Notes: generated from the letters alone by a model not told the origin. Counted from the stretch's first letter, positions 1 to 9,389 are shown. The stretch is 64,000 nt of DNA from Alistipes sp. (GCA_017403125.1 JAFQOR010000012.1:124001-188000), one strand, 5' to 3'. Program-made: numbers and translations.

Positions 1-1
1 G

Positions 2-343
2 AAGCGCTACGATTTCCAGTATCAGGATAGGTATGGTTACACCAACACCATTGGTGGCATCTCGCGCCTCTTCGACGAGGAGTTCTGGAACTATGCGAAG
101 CTTATCTCGGGCGTATTGCGCTACGGCATGCCTATCGACAAGGTCGTGCAGCTTATCGACGGTTTGCACCTCGACTCGGAGACCATCAACACATGGAAGA
201 ATGGCGTTGAGCGAGCCTTGAAGCAGTATATCGCCGATGGTACACGTGGCAAGGGTCGTTGTCCGCAGTGTGGTCAGGAGAATATGGCATACCAGAACGG
301 TTGCCTCACCTGCATGTCGTGTGGCTACTCGAAGTGCGGTTAG
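2..343 (+). CDS. nrdJ: Adenosylcobalamin-dependent ribonucleotide reductase, C-terminal end (5' truncated by window)
   Basis: This is the last 113 residues of a class II (B12-dependent) ribonucleoside-diphosphate reductase, which makes deoxyribonucleotides in the cytoplasm. The frame is open from the window edge and ends at TAG 341-343. Visible features are the NrdJ tail helices (motif GGISRLFDEEFWNYAKL, then YGMPIDKVVQLIDGL) and a terminal zinc-ribbon-like module with two CxxC pairs (CPQCG and CMSCG, last 25 residues), which in this family carries the redox-active cysteines that re-reduce the active site. A terminator-like hairpin follows, and then a cobalamin riboswitch, so a B12-using enzyme lies directly beside the B12 uptake locus. 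The start and the catalytic core lie outside the window. Confidence 0.9.
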   Translation, partial: KRYDFQYQDRYGYTNTIGGISRLFDEEFWNYAKLISGVLRYGMPIDKVVQLIDGLHLDSETINTWKNGVERALKQYIADGTRGKGRCPQCGQENMAYQNGCLTCMSCGYSKCG

Positions 344-387
344 TATGTTAGGTGCAGCACATTAGGTCTGCAACGAATATTAGTGTA

Positions 388-466
388 GTTAGAGAGTTTG
401 GTGAGTTTAGTGAGTGCGCGATGTTGTCGCCCTCGTTAAACACGCTGAACTCTCTAACCTTTTTAT
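388..466 (+). terminator. Terminator-like hairpin after nrdJ, built from a GTGAGTTTAG-type repeat
   Basis: Perfect 11-bp arms GTTAGAGAGTT (388-398) and AACTCTCTAAC (448-458) are followed by CTTTTTATA. The left arm continues as a short direct-repeat stretch (GGTGAGTTTAGTGAG) that recurs in two other intergenic regions of the window (near 14126-14252 and 42270-42345). It is placed to end nrdJ transcription. Confidence 0.65.
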
Positions 467-535
467 AATCCATTGATTGGCGCCCCATCCAAAAAAAAAT
501 CTGCAACTTTTAGCTACACCATTCGTTTTTTTTAC

Positions 536-543
536 TACCTTTG
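536..543 (+). promoter_or_regulatory. Bacteroidota -7 promoter element for the riboswitch leader
   Basis: TACCTTTG matches TAnnTTTG exactly and lies a few bases before the start of the cobalamin riboswitch, as expected for a leader transcribed from its first nucleotides. Confidence 0.7.
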
Positions 544-548
544 CGCAA

Positions 549-738
549 GCATTGGTTCTCGGATGGCTACGTGCCTCCACAGAGATTAAATGGGAATCGG
601 GTGCAAATCCCGAACAGTTCCCGCTGCTGTAAGTTCCAAAGAAATGCTCTGCGACATCTAATTGTCACTGGCGCCGGTTGAGCGCTGGGAAGGCATCGCA
701 GAGAGGGACAAGTCAGAAGACCTGCCAAGCGTTTATAA
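549..738 (+). ncRNA. Cobalamin riboswitch
   Basis: The leader carries the conserved cobalamin-riboswitch blocks in order: GGTTCTCGGATGGC near 554, the GGGAATCGGGTGCAAATCCC block at 592-611, the CAGTTCCCGCTGCTGTAA block near 614-632, and the B12 box AGTCAGAAGACCTGCC at 711-726. The family binds adenosylcobalamin and represses the genes downstream when B12 is plentiful. Downstream lies a B12 uptake operon starting at 988, so the riboswitch very probably controls it. About 250 nt separate the aptamer from the first start codon; that stretch holds a GC-rich hairpin (887-923), which may be part of the expression platform. Confidence 0.93.
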
Positions 739-886
739 CGAGATTGTGCCTGCGGCGAATGGGCATGTCTGCGACTTGATTCTATCAGGTATTATATGAC
801 AAAAGGGGCTATCCATAGTGGCATGCGTTGTATGCATGGATTGGCATCGAGGGCGGTTGCATCGCATAGCAATCTGTCGGCACGAT

Positions 887-923
887 GCCACGCGACACCA
901 TTGTGTCGATGCCTCGGCGTGGC
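887..923 (+). promoter_or_regulatory. Hairpin in the leader of the B12 uptake operon
   Basis: GCCACGC at 887-893 can pair with GCGTGGC at 917-923, and inside it CGACAC (893-898) can pair with GTGTCG (903-908). It sits between the riboswitch aptamer and the first gene. It has no U-run directly behind it, so it may act on RNA stability or translation, or be part of the expression platform; this role is inferred. Confidence 0.4.
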
Positions 924-987
924 GCTCTCTCGTTGTGTTAAAGTTACGGAGAATGACTTTTTTATTAACTTTTAATTCAACACAACT

Positions 988-2748
988 ATGAGAAAAAATC
1001 TAACCATTCTCGTTGCAGTCATCTGTGGCTTCTCGCTTATGGCATGCGAGTACGACGACACGGCTCTATGGGGCGAGGTCGATGAAATCAAGGGTCGCGT
1101 GACGGACTTGGAGGCAGCCGTAGAGCGCCACAACAACGACATTGTGGCGTTGCAGACTATCGTCAATGCCTTGCAGAAGAACACCTACGTAACAGACGTA
1201 AACACCACTACCGATGGCTATACCATCGTGTTCTCGGACGGCACCACAGCAACCATTAGCAACGGTAAGGACGGTAAGGATGGAACAAACGCACCCATAA
1301 TATCGGTTGCAAAGGATATCGACGGCAACTACTATTGGACCATTGATGGCGAGTGGTTGCTCATAGACGGAGAGCGAGTACGCGCCAATGGAGAGGATGG
1401 TGAAGACGGTAAGGATGGCGAGAACGGCGAGGACGGCAAAGATGCCATAGCACCACAGATACGCATCAACGACAGCACAAAGGAGTGGGAGATATCGACC
1501 GATGGAGGCTCTACATGGCATTCGACGGGCGTTGTAGCCGAGGGTAAGGATGGTGCCGCAGGTGCAACGGGCGAGAGTGACACAAATGGCGATTCAATCT
1601 TCAAGTCGGTGGATACCTCGAACGAGGAGTATGTCGTAATCACACTTGCCGATGGCACAGAGCTTACGCTTGCCCGCTATGACATTACAGCACCGTTGTT
1701 TGTTATCGAGGGTACGAGCGATGGTGTACAGTTGGAGTACGGCATGAGCATAGAGTTTGCCGTAACAAGCAACAACATTGCCGATTACACGATAATTTCG
1801 CCCGAGGGTTGGACCGTTTCATACGCCTTCGACACGCTGACCGTAACAGCCCCCGCAAAGGAGCTTTGTCACTACGACAAGAGCGGCACAATCGCCATTA
1901 TCGTCGTATCGGAGCAGGGCAAGAGTGCCATAGTAAAGCTCGACGTTGTGGCTGGCGAGTGGCGCGATAGCTACACTCTGCGCACACTGACATTCGAGGA
2001 TACGGATGCCAAGTTTGCGGGCTACACGCTCTATGGCGGCGCGGAGATAAACACATGGAGCGACCTCATTGATGATATGCAGTACGGAGGCTCGCTGACC
2101 TACACAGACTACATTAGCGACACCTACTATTGGTATGACGAGGGAAATACCGAGCTCTTCCACGCCTTTGTAACACCCTATTGGCAGGGAGGACACGTGA
2201 TATCGAACTACGTCATCGAAGACTATTCGACACTTCCCGAGGGATACAACGGATGGTATGAGTTGCAGATGGCAAATCCCATTGGCGGACACAACCAATC
2301 ATCGAACTTTGCAGTACACAACGGATATAGCGACTTCTTCAACTCGCAGATTTACAACTCGTCGCTCCAAACACTCGAATTTGCCGATGGCGTGGAGCGC
2401 GTTATCGACCACATGTGGGTTACAAACACATGCTATCTGCTTAATTCGCTGACCTATGGCGACGGCTTTAACGCCCCTGCCACGGCCGACACATGGATTA
2501 AGATTATTGCCTATGGTTTCAACTCACAGGACGAGGAGGTAGGCTCCGTAGAACTTCTCTTGTGCCAGAATGGAGAGTGCATTACCGAGTGGAAAAAGTG
2601 GGATTTATCGCCGCTGGGCAAGGTTGCAAAGATTGCCTTCAACTTCTCGGCATCGGAGGACCAGTCGGGAAGCTACGGCATGAATTGTCCCGCATACTTC
2701 GCCTACGACGACGTAGCTGTACGCTTTGCCGAAAGAGTTTTTGAGTAA
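988..2748 (+). CDS. Surface lipoprotein with DUF4988-like N-terminus, collagen-like Gly repeats and DUF4465-like C-terminus
   Basis: A 586-residue exported lipoprotein: lipobox LMAC with the acylated cysteine at residue 20, then a coiled coil (about 27-65, heptad-like), then two Gly-Asp-Gly/Gly-Lys-Asp runs (about 92-98 and 133-152) of the kind found in DUF4988 proteins of Bacteroidota. The last roughly 250 residues, rich in Trp/Tyr/Gly, resemble DUF4465, a family commonly found beside B12 riboswitches. It is the first gene after the riboswitch, 8 nt before the next gene, and so is co-regulated with btuG and btuB. A role as an extra surface B12-binding or B12-capturing protein is inferred from position and family, not shown by the sequence. 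Confidence 0.75.
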   Translation: MRKNLTILVAVICGFSLMACEYDDTALWGEVDEIKGRVTDLEAAVERHNNDIVALQTIVNALQKNTYVTDVNTTTDGYTIVFSDGTTATISNGKDGKDGTNAPIISVAKDIDGNYYWTIDGEWLLIDGERVRANGEDGEDGKDGENGEDGKDAIAPQIRINDSTKEWEISTDGGSTWHSTGVVAEGKDGAAGATGESDTNGDSIFKSVDTSNEEYVVITLADGTELTLARYDITAPLFVIEGTSDGVQLEYGMSIEFAVTSNNIADYTIISPEGWTVSYAFDTLTVTAPAKELCHYDKSGTIAIIVVSEQGKSAIVKLDVVAGEWRDSYTLRTLTFEDTDAKFAGYTLYGGAEINTWSDLIDDMQYGGSLTYTDYISDTYYWYDEGNTELFHAFVTPYWQGGHVISNYVIEDYSTLPEGYNGWYELQMANPIGGHNQSSNFAVHNGYSDFFNSQIYNSSLQTLEFADGVERVIDHMWVTNTCYLLNSLTYGDGFNAPATADTWIKIIAYGFNSQDEEVGSVELLLCQNGECITEWKKWDLSPLGKVAKIAFNFSASEDQSGSYGMNCPAYFAYDDVAVRFAERVFE

Positions 2749-2756
2749 TAGATATA

Positions 2757-4475
2757 ATGAGACGTTTTTTAGAGTTTTTGTTTTTAAGTAGTGTGGTTAT
2801 CATCTCGTCGTGCAATCGCGACGAGGTGATAACAACCGCCTTGCCTCCCGAGATTATTCTCGACGGCGCAGGCATATACAGCGTCAAGCAGGGCGACGAA
2901 ATACGCCTTGCACCTCGCTACGAGCGTGCCGACGATGCCACGTTCGAGTGGGTTATCGAGAACAATATCGTATGCACCGAGCGCGCCTATGTGTTCTATG
3001 GCGAGAGTCTTGGCGAGTACTTCATCACGCTGACGGTTACGACCGCCGCCGGCAGTGCAAGCGAGGAGCTTAAAGTCGAGGTTGTGGAGCCGGAAATTCC
3101 CACCGTAAGCATCAACGGCGACAAGGAGCTAACGCTGGCAGTAGGCAGCGAGAGGCTCTTTGAAGCAACCCTACGCGAAACATCGCTCGACACCTCGGTC
3201 GAGTGGCTATGCAATGGCAAGAGTGTAAGCAACGCCATGACTTATAACTTTGTAGCAGAGAGCATAGGTCGATACGAAGTTGTTGTCAAAGCATCGAACG
3301 CCGATGGCGAAGCAGACGACAGCATTGTCATAGATGTGCTCAACGAAGAGGACATGCCCTTCATCTATACCTTCCCCAAGAGTGAATATCACAGCGTCGT
3401 TGGTCGCAAGCTACGCGTCATGCCCGACGCAATAAGCGATAGCGAAGGTGTGACGTACACGTGGTCGGTAGATGGCGTCGAGCAAGAGGGCATCACCACT
3501 CCGCACTTTGTTTTCAGAGGCAAGAGCGCCGGAACACACACCATAGCCGTAACCGCCGAGGCTCTACGCGGTAGCTCGAAAGTTACATTGAGCCACAACT
3601 TCGCCATAACCATATACGACGAGGCAGCGTTCCGTCGCACAGCAGATGCATCGTCACTTGCCGAGGCATCATGCGTCGTGGAGTATAGACCGGCGCCCGG
3701 ACAATTCATAGGCAACACAAAGACGGGAGGCTTCGACGGAACGGAGCTCACCAAAGAGCGCGCAGCGGAGTATGCCCTGCAACGCCTCAACGACGGTAAG
3801 TTCGTATCGCTTGGAGCCTTTGGCGGATATATCGTCGTAGGCTTCGACCACAGTATAGCATGCAGCAACGATTACGACTTCGAGGTCATAGGCAACTCGT
3901 TCGATGGCTCGTCGGAACCGGGTATAGTATGGGTGATGCAGGATGAGAATGGCAACGGCATGGCTGATGATACGTGGTATGAGTTGCGTGGCGCGGAGAC
4001 GGGCGCGGCAACAACGATTCAGGAGTATGCCGTAACCTACTATCGTCCAAGCGGCAAGGGCATGCCCGTAGCATGGAGCGACAGCGAGGGCAAGAGTGGC
4101 ACGATAGAGTATCTCGAATCGTTCCACAACCAAGATTCGTACTACCCCGCATGGATTACCGAGAGTAGCTACACGCTGCGTGGCACACGCCTCGAAGCTC
4201 GCAACTACGACTCTTCGGGTAATGGGTCGAAGTGGATACTACCCGCCTATGGCTGGGGTTATGCCGACAACTTCTCGGAGGAGGACTTATTGGAGGGAAC
4301 AGCACAAAAGCGCGCCAACGCCTTCTGCATATCGAATGCCATAGACTTCGAAGGCGAGACCGTGAAATTGAGCCACATAGACTTTGTCAAGGTGCAGTGT
4401 GCCGTACAAGCAAAGAGTGGTTGGATTGGCGAAGTATCGACCGAGGTGCTCGGCATACGCGACCACAACCTATAA
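2757..4475 (+). CDS. Surface lipoprotein with PKD/Ig-like repeats, cobalamin locus
   Basis: A 572-residue lipoprotein (lipobox ISSC, Cys19) with three tandem PKD/Ig-like modules (about 30-110, 113-200 and 205-290; recurring patterns YTWSVDG, FEWVIENN, VEWLCNGKS and AGTHTIAVTA). The C-terminal half (about 300-572) is a separate globular domain rich in Gly, Trp and Tyr, with the Asp-rich stretch DENGNGMADDTWYEL that could bind calcium. Proteins of this type lie next to BtuG/BtuB in gut Bacteroidota. The start is the ATG 8 nt after the previous gene. A function in B12 acquisition at the cell surface is inferred from the operon only. Confidence 0.75.
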   Translation: MRRFLEFLFLSSVVIISSCNRDEVITTALPPEIILDGAGIYSVKQGDEIRLAPRYERADDATFEWVIENNIVCTERAYVFYGESLGEYFITLTVTTAAGSASEELKVEVVEPEIPTVSINGDKELTLAVGSERLFEATLRETSLDTSVEWLCNGKSVSNAMTYNFVAESIGRYEVVVKASNADGEADDSIVIDVLNEEDMPFIYTFPKSEYHSVVGRKLRVMPDAISDSEGVTYTWSVDGVEQEGITTPHFVFRGKSAGTHTIAVTAEALRGSSKVTLSHNFAITIYDEAAFRRTADASSLAEASCVVEYRPAPGQFIGNTKTGGFDGTELTKERAAEYALQRLNDGKFVSLGAFGGYIVVGFDHSIACSNDYDFEVIGNSFDGSSEPGIVWVMQDENGNGMADDTWYELRGAETGAATTIQEYAVTYYRPSGKGMPVAWSDSEGKSGTIEYLESFHNQDSYYPAWITESSYTLRGTRLEARNYDSSGNGSKWILPAYGWGYADNFSEEDLLEGTAQKRANAFCISNAIDFEGETVKLSHIDFVKVQCAVQAKSGWIGEVSTEVLGIRDHNL

Positions 4476-4511
4476 TCCGAACCGTAATACAACCCCGAAA
4501 GTGAAGTGACG

Positions 4512-5573
4512 ATGACCCGACTAACTAACATATCGCTATGTGCCATGCTGCTCATACTTACCTCATGCATGAAGTGGGAGTATGGCGAGGTGGAGACATT
4601 CACCGCCTCGGGCAACGGACTCTTCATCTGCAACGAGGGAAACTTCCAATATGGCAACGCCACACTATCGTACTACGATCCCGCGACACAACAGGTCGAG
4701 AACGAGGTCTTCTATCGTGCCAACGCCATGAAACTCGGCGATGTATGCCAGTCGATGATAATCCGCGACGGCATTGGCTGGGTGGTAGTCAATAACTCGC
4801 ATGTGGTATTTGCCATCGACACCGAGACGTTCAAGGAGGTGGGACGCATCACGGGGCTCACGTCGCCACGCTACATACACTTCCTCTCGGACGACAAGGC
4901 CTACGTCACACAACTCTGGGACAACCGCATCTTCATCGTAAATCCCAAGCGATACGAGATTACGGGCTACATCGAGATACCGAATATGAGCATGGAGCAG
5001 GGCTCGACGGAGCAGATGGTGGCGTGGGGCGACTACCTCTTCGTGAATAGCTGGTCGTACCAGAATCGCATCTTCAAAATCGACACACGAACAGATAGCG
5101 TCGTGGCAGAGTTGGAGGTTGGCATACAACCCACATCCTTGGTCTTGGACTGCAACAACAAGCTGTGGACCGTGACCGACGGAGGCTACGACAACTCGCC
5201 CTATGGCTACGAGGCTCCGAAGCTCTACTGCATCGATGCCGAGAGCTTCGAGATTGAGCGTTGCTTCGAGTTCCGCCTTGGCGACGCCCCCTCGGAGTTG
5301 CAACTCAACGGCAGTGGCGACACTCTGTATTGGCTCAACGACGATGTGTGGGCGATGTCGGTTGATGCCGAGCGTCTGCCCGTACGCCCCTTCCTCAATA
5401 GCCGCGGCACGCTCTACTATGGTCTTACCATCGACCCCTACAACGGAGATGTCTATGTTGCCGATGCCATAGACTACTCGCAGCAGGGCAAGATATACCG
5501 ATACTCACAGACACAAGAACTCATCGATGAATTTTATGTCGGCATAATACCCGGCGCATTTTGTTGGAAATAG
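4512..5573 (+). CDS. btuG: BtuG-like surface cobalamin-binding beta-propeller lipoprotein
   Basis: A 353-residue lipoprotein (lipobox LTSC, Cys19) made of YncE-like beta-propeller blades. Repeating blade patterns are visible, for example VVFAIDTETFKEVGRI, IFIVNPKRYEITGYI, IFKIDTRTDSVVAEL and LYCIDAESFEIERCF. BtuG proteins sit on the extracellular face of BtuB, bind B12 very tightly and pass it to the transporter. The gene is directly upstream of a TonB-dependent receptor (11 nt gap) and under the cobalamin riboswitch, which supports the call. An ATG at 4512 was chosen over a GTG two codons upstream because it gives the normal signal-peptide length. Confidence 0.88.
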   Translation: MTRLTNISLCAMLLILTSCMKWEYGEVETFTASGNGLFICNEGNFQYGNATLSYYDPATQQVENEVFYRANAMKLGDVCQSMIIRDGIGWVVVNNSHVVFAIDTETFKEVGRITGLTSPRYIHFLSDDKAYVTQLWDNRIFIVNPKRYEITGYIEIPNMSMEQGSTEQMVAWGDYLFVNSWSYQNRIFKIDTRTDSVVAELEVGIQPTSLVLDCNNKLWTVTDGGYDNSPYGYEAPKLYCIDAESFEIERCFEFRLGDAPSELQLNGSGDTLYWLNDDVWAMSVDAERLPVRPFLNSRGTLYYGLTIDPYNGDVYVADAIDYSQQGKIYRYSQTQELIDEFYVGIIPGAFCWK

Positions 5574-5584
5574 GCAAAAAAGTG

Positions 5585-7639
5585 ATGACGCGACAACTAC
5601 TCATAACCATGGGCGCAATGCTCCTGCTCCTCACCCCGCTACATGCACAGCAGGATGGGGAGCGCGGGCGTTTTCGCAGCAGCGTGGAGTATGAGCCCAT
5701 ATCGGTTGTCGGCGCACGTCCCATACGCGAGATAGGCTATCAGCAGACAAAATTCGACTCGTTGGCGCTGAAAGAGGGTGTATCGCTCTCGATGGCAGAT
5801 GTCCTTGCCTTCAACTCATCGATATATGTCAAGAGCTATGGTCGCGCCACACTCTCCACCGTATCGTTCCGTGGCACCTCACCCTCGCACACACAGGTCA
5901 CATGGAACGGCATGCGTATATCGAATCCCATGCTCGGCATGACCGACTTCTCGATGATTCCCGCCTACTTCATCGACGACGCATCGCTACTGCATGGCAC
6001 CTCATCGATAAACGAGACGGGAGGCGGCATGGGAGGGGCAGTGAAGCTATCGACAACACCCGCCACAAACGAAGGCTTTGGTTTGCAGTATGTTCAGGGC
6101 ATAGCATCGTTCAAGACGTTCGACGAGTTCTTGCGCCTCACGTGGGGCAACCGCAATTGGCAGGTATCGACGCGCGCCGTACTATCGACATCGCCCAACG
6201 ACTACAAATACCGCAACCACGACAAGAAGGTAAACGTCTATGACGAGGAGATGAACATCATAGACCAATACTACCCCATGGAGCGCAATCGCAGCGGCGC
6301 CTATCGCGACCTTCACCTACTGCAAGAGATATACTACAACACCGGTCGTGGTGATAAGATTGGACTCAACGCATGGTACATAAATTCGAAACGCGAGTTG
6401 GCGATGCTCACCGTAGATCATGGCGACGACACCGACTTCGAGAACCTGCAACGCGAGCAGACCTTCCGCTCGGTACTATCGTGGGACCACCTGCGCCAGA
6501 ATTGGAAACTCGCAGCCAAGGCGGGATATATCTACACATGGCTCGCCTACGACTACAAACGCGACTTGGGCAACGGCACTATGGCACACATGACGCGCTC
6601 GCGTAGCCGCGTGAACACCCTCTATGCCGACCTCTCGGCAGAGTACTACGTAGGCGACAAATGGCTCTTTACGGCAGCGCTTACAGCCCACCAACACTTT
6701 GTGCATAGCGAGGATAAGAACATCATACTGCAAGATGGTAACCGAGGTATCGTAGGTTACGACCAAGCTCGTATCGAGCTCTCGGCTCTCGTCTCGGCAA
6801 AGTGGCGACCCACCGAGCGCTTCGGCATGTCGGTAGTGCTACGCGAGGAGATGTTTGGCAAGGAGTGGACACCGCCCATCCCCGCCCTCTTCATCGACGG
6901 CGTACTCTCGAAGCGTGGCAACGTCATCGCCAAGGCATCGCTATCACGCAACTTCCGCTTCCCGACACTCAACGACCTCTACTTCCTGCCCGGAGGCAAC
7001 CCCGACCTGAAAAAGGAGAGTGGTTGGACCTACGATGCCGGCGTGGAGTTTACCGTAGGCAACCGCGAACGCTTCTCGCTACACGGCTCGGCAACGTGGT
7101 TCGACTCCTACATCCACGATTGGATTATATGGCTTCCGACAACCAAGGGTTTCTTCTCGCCCGATAACATCAAAGATGTTCACGCCTATGGCATTGAGGT
7201 AGAAGCCAATACAGAGATAGCTCTCACAAAAGAGTGGCGACTGATGCTCGATGGCAGTTTCTCGTGGACACCATCGATAAACGAGGGTGAGCCTCGCTCC
7301 GCTGCCGACCGTTCGGTAGGCAAGCAACTCCCCTACGTTCCCGAATACTCGTCGTCGATATCGGGACGACTAACGTGGCGTCGATGGACACTACACTACA
7401 AATGGTGCTATTACAGTAAGCGCTACACCATGTCGTCGAACGACCTCTCGCTCTCGGGAACGCTGCCCACCTACTTCATGAACAACATCTCGTTGGAGAA
7501 GATATTCTCACTCAAAAAGGTAGATATATCGGTCAAGGGGGCCATAAACAATCTCTTCAACGAGGAGTATCTGTCGGTGCTTTCGCGCCCCATGCCGGGC
7601 ATAAACTTCCAACTCTTCGTCGGCATAATCCTAAAATAG
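5585..7639 (+). CDS. btuB: TonB-dependent cobalamin receptor BtuB
   Basis: A 684-residue outer-membrane receptor. Residues 1-22 form a signal peptide ending HAQ; a plug domain follows (about 30-150, with the typical patterns SFRGTSPSHTQVTWNG and GGGMGGAVKLST), then a 22-strand type beta-barrel rich in aromatic residues that ends in a C-terminal hydrophobic strand (FQLFVGIILK). It imports corrinoids across the outer membrane using TonB energy. It is the last gene of the riboswitch-controlled operon, 11 nt after btuG. The ATG at 5585 was preferred to in-frame TTG (5561) and GTG (5582) codons because it begins a normal signal peptide and does not overlap btuG. The substrate assignment comes from the riboswitch and btuG. 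Confidence 0.9.
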   Translation: MTRQLLITMGAMLLLLTPLHAQQDGERGRFRSSVEYEPISVVGARPIREIGYQQTKFDSLALKEGVSLSMADVLAFNSSIYVKSYGRATLSTVSFRGTSPSHTQVTWNGMRISNPMLGMTDFSMIPAYFIDDASLLHGTSSINETGGGMGGAVKLSTTPATNEGFGLQYVQGIASFKTFDEFLRLTWGNRNWQVSTRAVLSTSPNDYKYRNHDKKVNVYDEEMNIIDQYYPMERNRSGAYRDLHLLQEIYYNTGRGDKIGLNAWYINSKRELAMLTVDHGDDTDFENLQREQTFRSVLSWDHLRQNWKLAAKAGYIYTWLAYDYKRDLGNGTMAHMTRSRSRVNTLYADLSAEYYVGDKWLFTAALTAHQHFVHSEDKNIILQDGNRGIVGYDQARIELSALVSAKWRPTERFGMSVVLREEMFGKEWTPPIPALFIDGVLSKRGNVIAKASLSRNFRFPTLNDLYFLPGGNPDLKKESGWTYDAGVEFTVGNRERFSLHGSATWFDSYIHDWIIWLPTTKGFFSPDNIKDVHAYGIEVEANTEIALTKEWRLMLDGSFSWTPSINEGEPRSAADRSVGKQLPYVPEYSSSISGRLTWRRWTLHYKWCYYSKRYTMSSNDLSLSGTLPTYFMNNISLEKIFSLKKVDISVKGAINNLFNEEYLSVLSRPMPGINFQLFVGIILK

Positions 7640-7651
7640 AGCCGCACATAA

Positions 7652-7740
7652 CCACCCCTTCCGCCACCTCTTCACCCTTCTGCCACCCTTTCGCTACCCT
7701 TTCGCCACCCTTTTGCTACCCTTTCGCTACCCTTTCACCC
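7652..7740 (+). repeat. 11-bp tandem repeat array, CYACCCTTTYG unit
   Basis: Five clean 11-bp units run without a gap: CCACCCTTTCG (7683-7693), CTACCCTTTCG (7694-7704), CCACCCTTTTG (7705-7715), CTACCCTTTCG (7716-7726) and CTACCCTTTCA (7727-7737). Degenerate units extend back to about 7652. It lies between btuB and guaB, outside any gene. Confidence 0.85.
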
Positions 7741-7862
7741 AATCAGCGCAACACCCTAACAATCAATCCATTGCCGCACGCCCACACAAAGTCGTTCGCG
7801 ACGCCCCAATAAAATTGTTAATAAAATAACACAAAATTGTTGCTCTTCTCGATTTTTTTCTT

Positions 7863-7870
7863 TAATTTTG
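7863..7870 (+). promoter_or_regulatory. -7 promoter element of guaB
   Basis: TAATTTTG matches TAnnTTTG, with a TTG (7840-7842) 20 bases upstream as the -33 element. It lies 33 bases before the guaB start codon. Confidence 0.7.
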
Positions 7871-7902
7871 TGCGCAACATAAAATAAATAAACCTGATTG
7901 CT

Positions 7903-9378
7903 ATGTCTTTTATCGATGAAAGGGTACAGACAACAGGTCTCACATTTGATGATGTGTTGCTCGTACCAGCCTATTCCGAGGTTCTTCCTCGCGAGGTTTC
8001 GACCGTAGGTCGCTTCTCTCGCAATATCACCCTGAATATCCCTATCGTGTCTGCTGCCATGGATACAGTGACAGAGGCTACTCTGGCTATTGCCTTGGCA
8101 CGTGAGGGCGGCATAGGCGTTATTCATAAAAACATGTCCATAGCTGCACAGGCTTCTCACGTACGTCGCGTGAAGCGCGCCGAGAGTGGCATGATCTATG
8201 ACCCCGTTACCATCTCGAAGGATAACACCGTTGGCGACGCTCTGCAACTTATGCAGGAGAATAAGATTGGCGGCATCCCCGTGGTAGATGACAAGGGCAT
8301 GCTTATAGGCATCGTCACCAACCGCGACTTGCGCTTCCAGAGCGATATGCAGCGCCGCATCGAGGAGGTTATGACCAAGGACAACATCGTTACGACCCAC
8401 GATACCGACCTTAAACTCGCTGCCGAGGTGTTGCTCGCCAACAAGATTGAGAAGTTGCCCGTGGTGGATGACGCTGGTAAGTTGATAGGTCTTATCACCT
8501 ATCGCGACATTACCAAGATAAAGGACAACCCCAACGCATGCAAGGATGCAAAGGGCCGTCTTCGCGTGGCTGCCGGCATAGGCATCACGCCCGACGCTAT
8601 GGACCGTGTAGCGGCTCTTGTAGCCGAGGAGGTTGATGCCGTAGTTCTGGACTCGGCACATGGCCACACCAAGGGTGTTGTTGGTCTGTTGCGCCAGATT
8701 AAGCAGACCTATCCCCATCTCGACGTCGTCGTGGGTAACATCGCTACTGCCGAGGCGGCAAAATACCTTATCGAGAATGGTGCCGACGGCATCAAGGTAG
8801 GTATCGGCCCCGGCTCTATCTGCACAACACGCATCATCGCCGGTGTGGGTGTTCCCCAGCTCTCGGCAATATACGATGCTTCGACCGAGGCGAAGAAGGC
8901 GGGTGTGCCTATCATCGCCGATGGTGGCCTACGCTATTCGGGTGACATTGTCAAGGCGTTGGCTGCCGGTGGCAACTGCGTCATGGTAGGTTCGATGTTC
9001 GCAGGTGTCGAGGAGTCTCCGGGCGAGACTATCATCTACAACGGACGTAAGTTCAAGGCTTACCGTGGCATGGGTTCGATTGACGCCATGAAGGCAGGCT
9101 CGGCAGACCGCTACTTCCAGAAGGGTTCGGAGGGCAACATCATGAAGCTTGTGCCCGAGGGCATCGTAGGTCGTGTTCCCTTCAAGGGCAAGCTTTCCGA
9201 GACGGTATATCAGCTCGTAGGTGGCATCCGTGCCGGTATGGGCTACTGTGGTGCCAAGGATATTGACACCTTGCAGAATGCGCGCTTCATCCGCATCACG
9301 TCGAGCGGCGTAACGGAGAACCACCCCCACGACATCACCATCACGAGCGAGACCCCCAATTACTCGCGCGGAGAGTAA
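7903..9378 (+). CDS. guaB: Inosine-5'-monophosphate dehydrogenase
   Basis: A 491-residue enzyme that oxidises IMP to XMP with NAD+, the committed step of GMP synthesis. The TIM-barrel is interrupted by two CBS domains (about residues 95-205). The catalytic loop GPGSICTTRIIAGVGVPQ carries the active-site cysteine, and downstream AYRGMGSIDAM and YFQ/EG elements of the flap region are present. The length is normal for bacterial GuaB. It is followed 100 nt later by guaA on the same strand, so the two XMP/GMP steps are adjacent. Confidence 0.98.
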   Translation: MSFIDERVQTTGLTFDDVLLVPAYSEVLPREVSTVGRFSRNITLNIPIVSAAMDTVTEATLAIALAREGGIGVIHKNMSIAAQASHVRRVKRAESGMIYDPVTISKDNTVGDALQLMQENKIGGIPVVDDKGMLIGIVTNRDLRFQSDMQRRIEEVMTKDNIVTTHDTDLKLAAEVLLANKIEKLPVVDDAGKLIGLITYRDITKIKDNPNACKDAKGRLRVAAGIGITPDAMDRVAALVAEEVDAVVLDSAHGHTKGVVGLLRQIKQTYPHLDVVVGNIATAEAAKYLIENGADGIKVGIGPGSICTTRIIAGVGVPQLSAIYDASTEAKKAGVPIIADGGLRYSGDIVKALAAGGNCVMVGSMFAGVEESPGETIIYNGRKFKAYRGMGSIDAMKAGSADRYFQKGSEGNIMKLVPEGIVGRVPFKGKLSETVYQLVGGIRAGMGYCGAKDIDTLQNARFIRITSSGVTENHPHDITITSETPNYSRGE

Positions 9379-9389
9379 CTAAAAACCAA

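Noticed and set aside
1390..1450. Gly-Asp/Lys-Asp repeats in the first B12-locus lipoprotein considered as a mobile or phase-variable repeat.
   Set aside because: They are collagen-like protein repeats in frame within a normal DUF4988-type lipoprotein.
7756..8718. A 320-codon frame on the minus strand across the start of guaB.
   Set aside because: It covers the guaB promoter and coding sequence and has no recognisable protein pattern.
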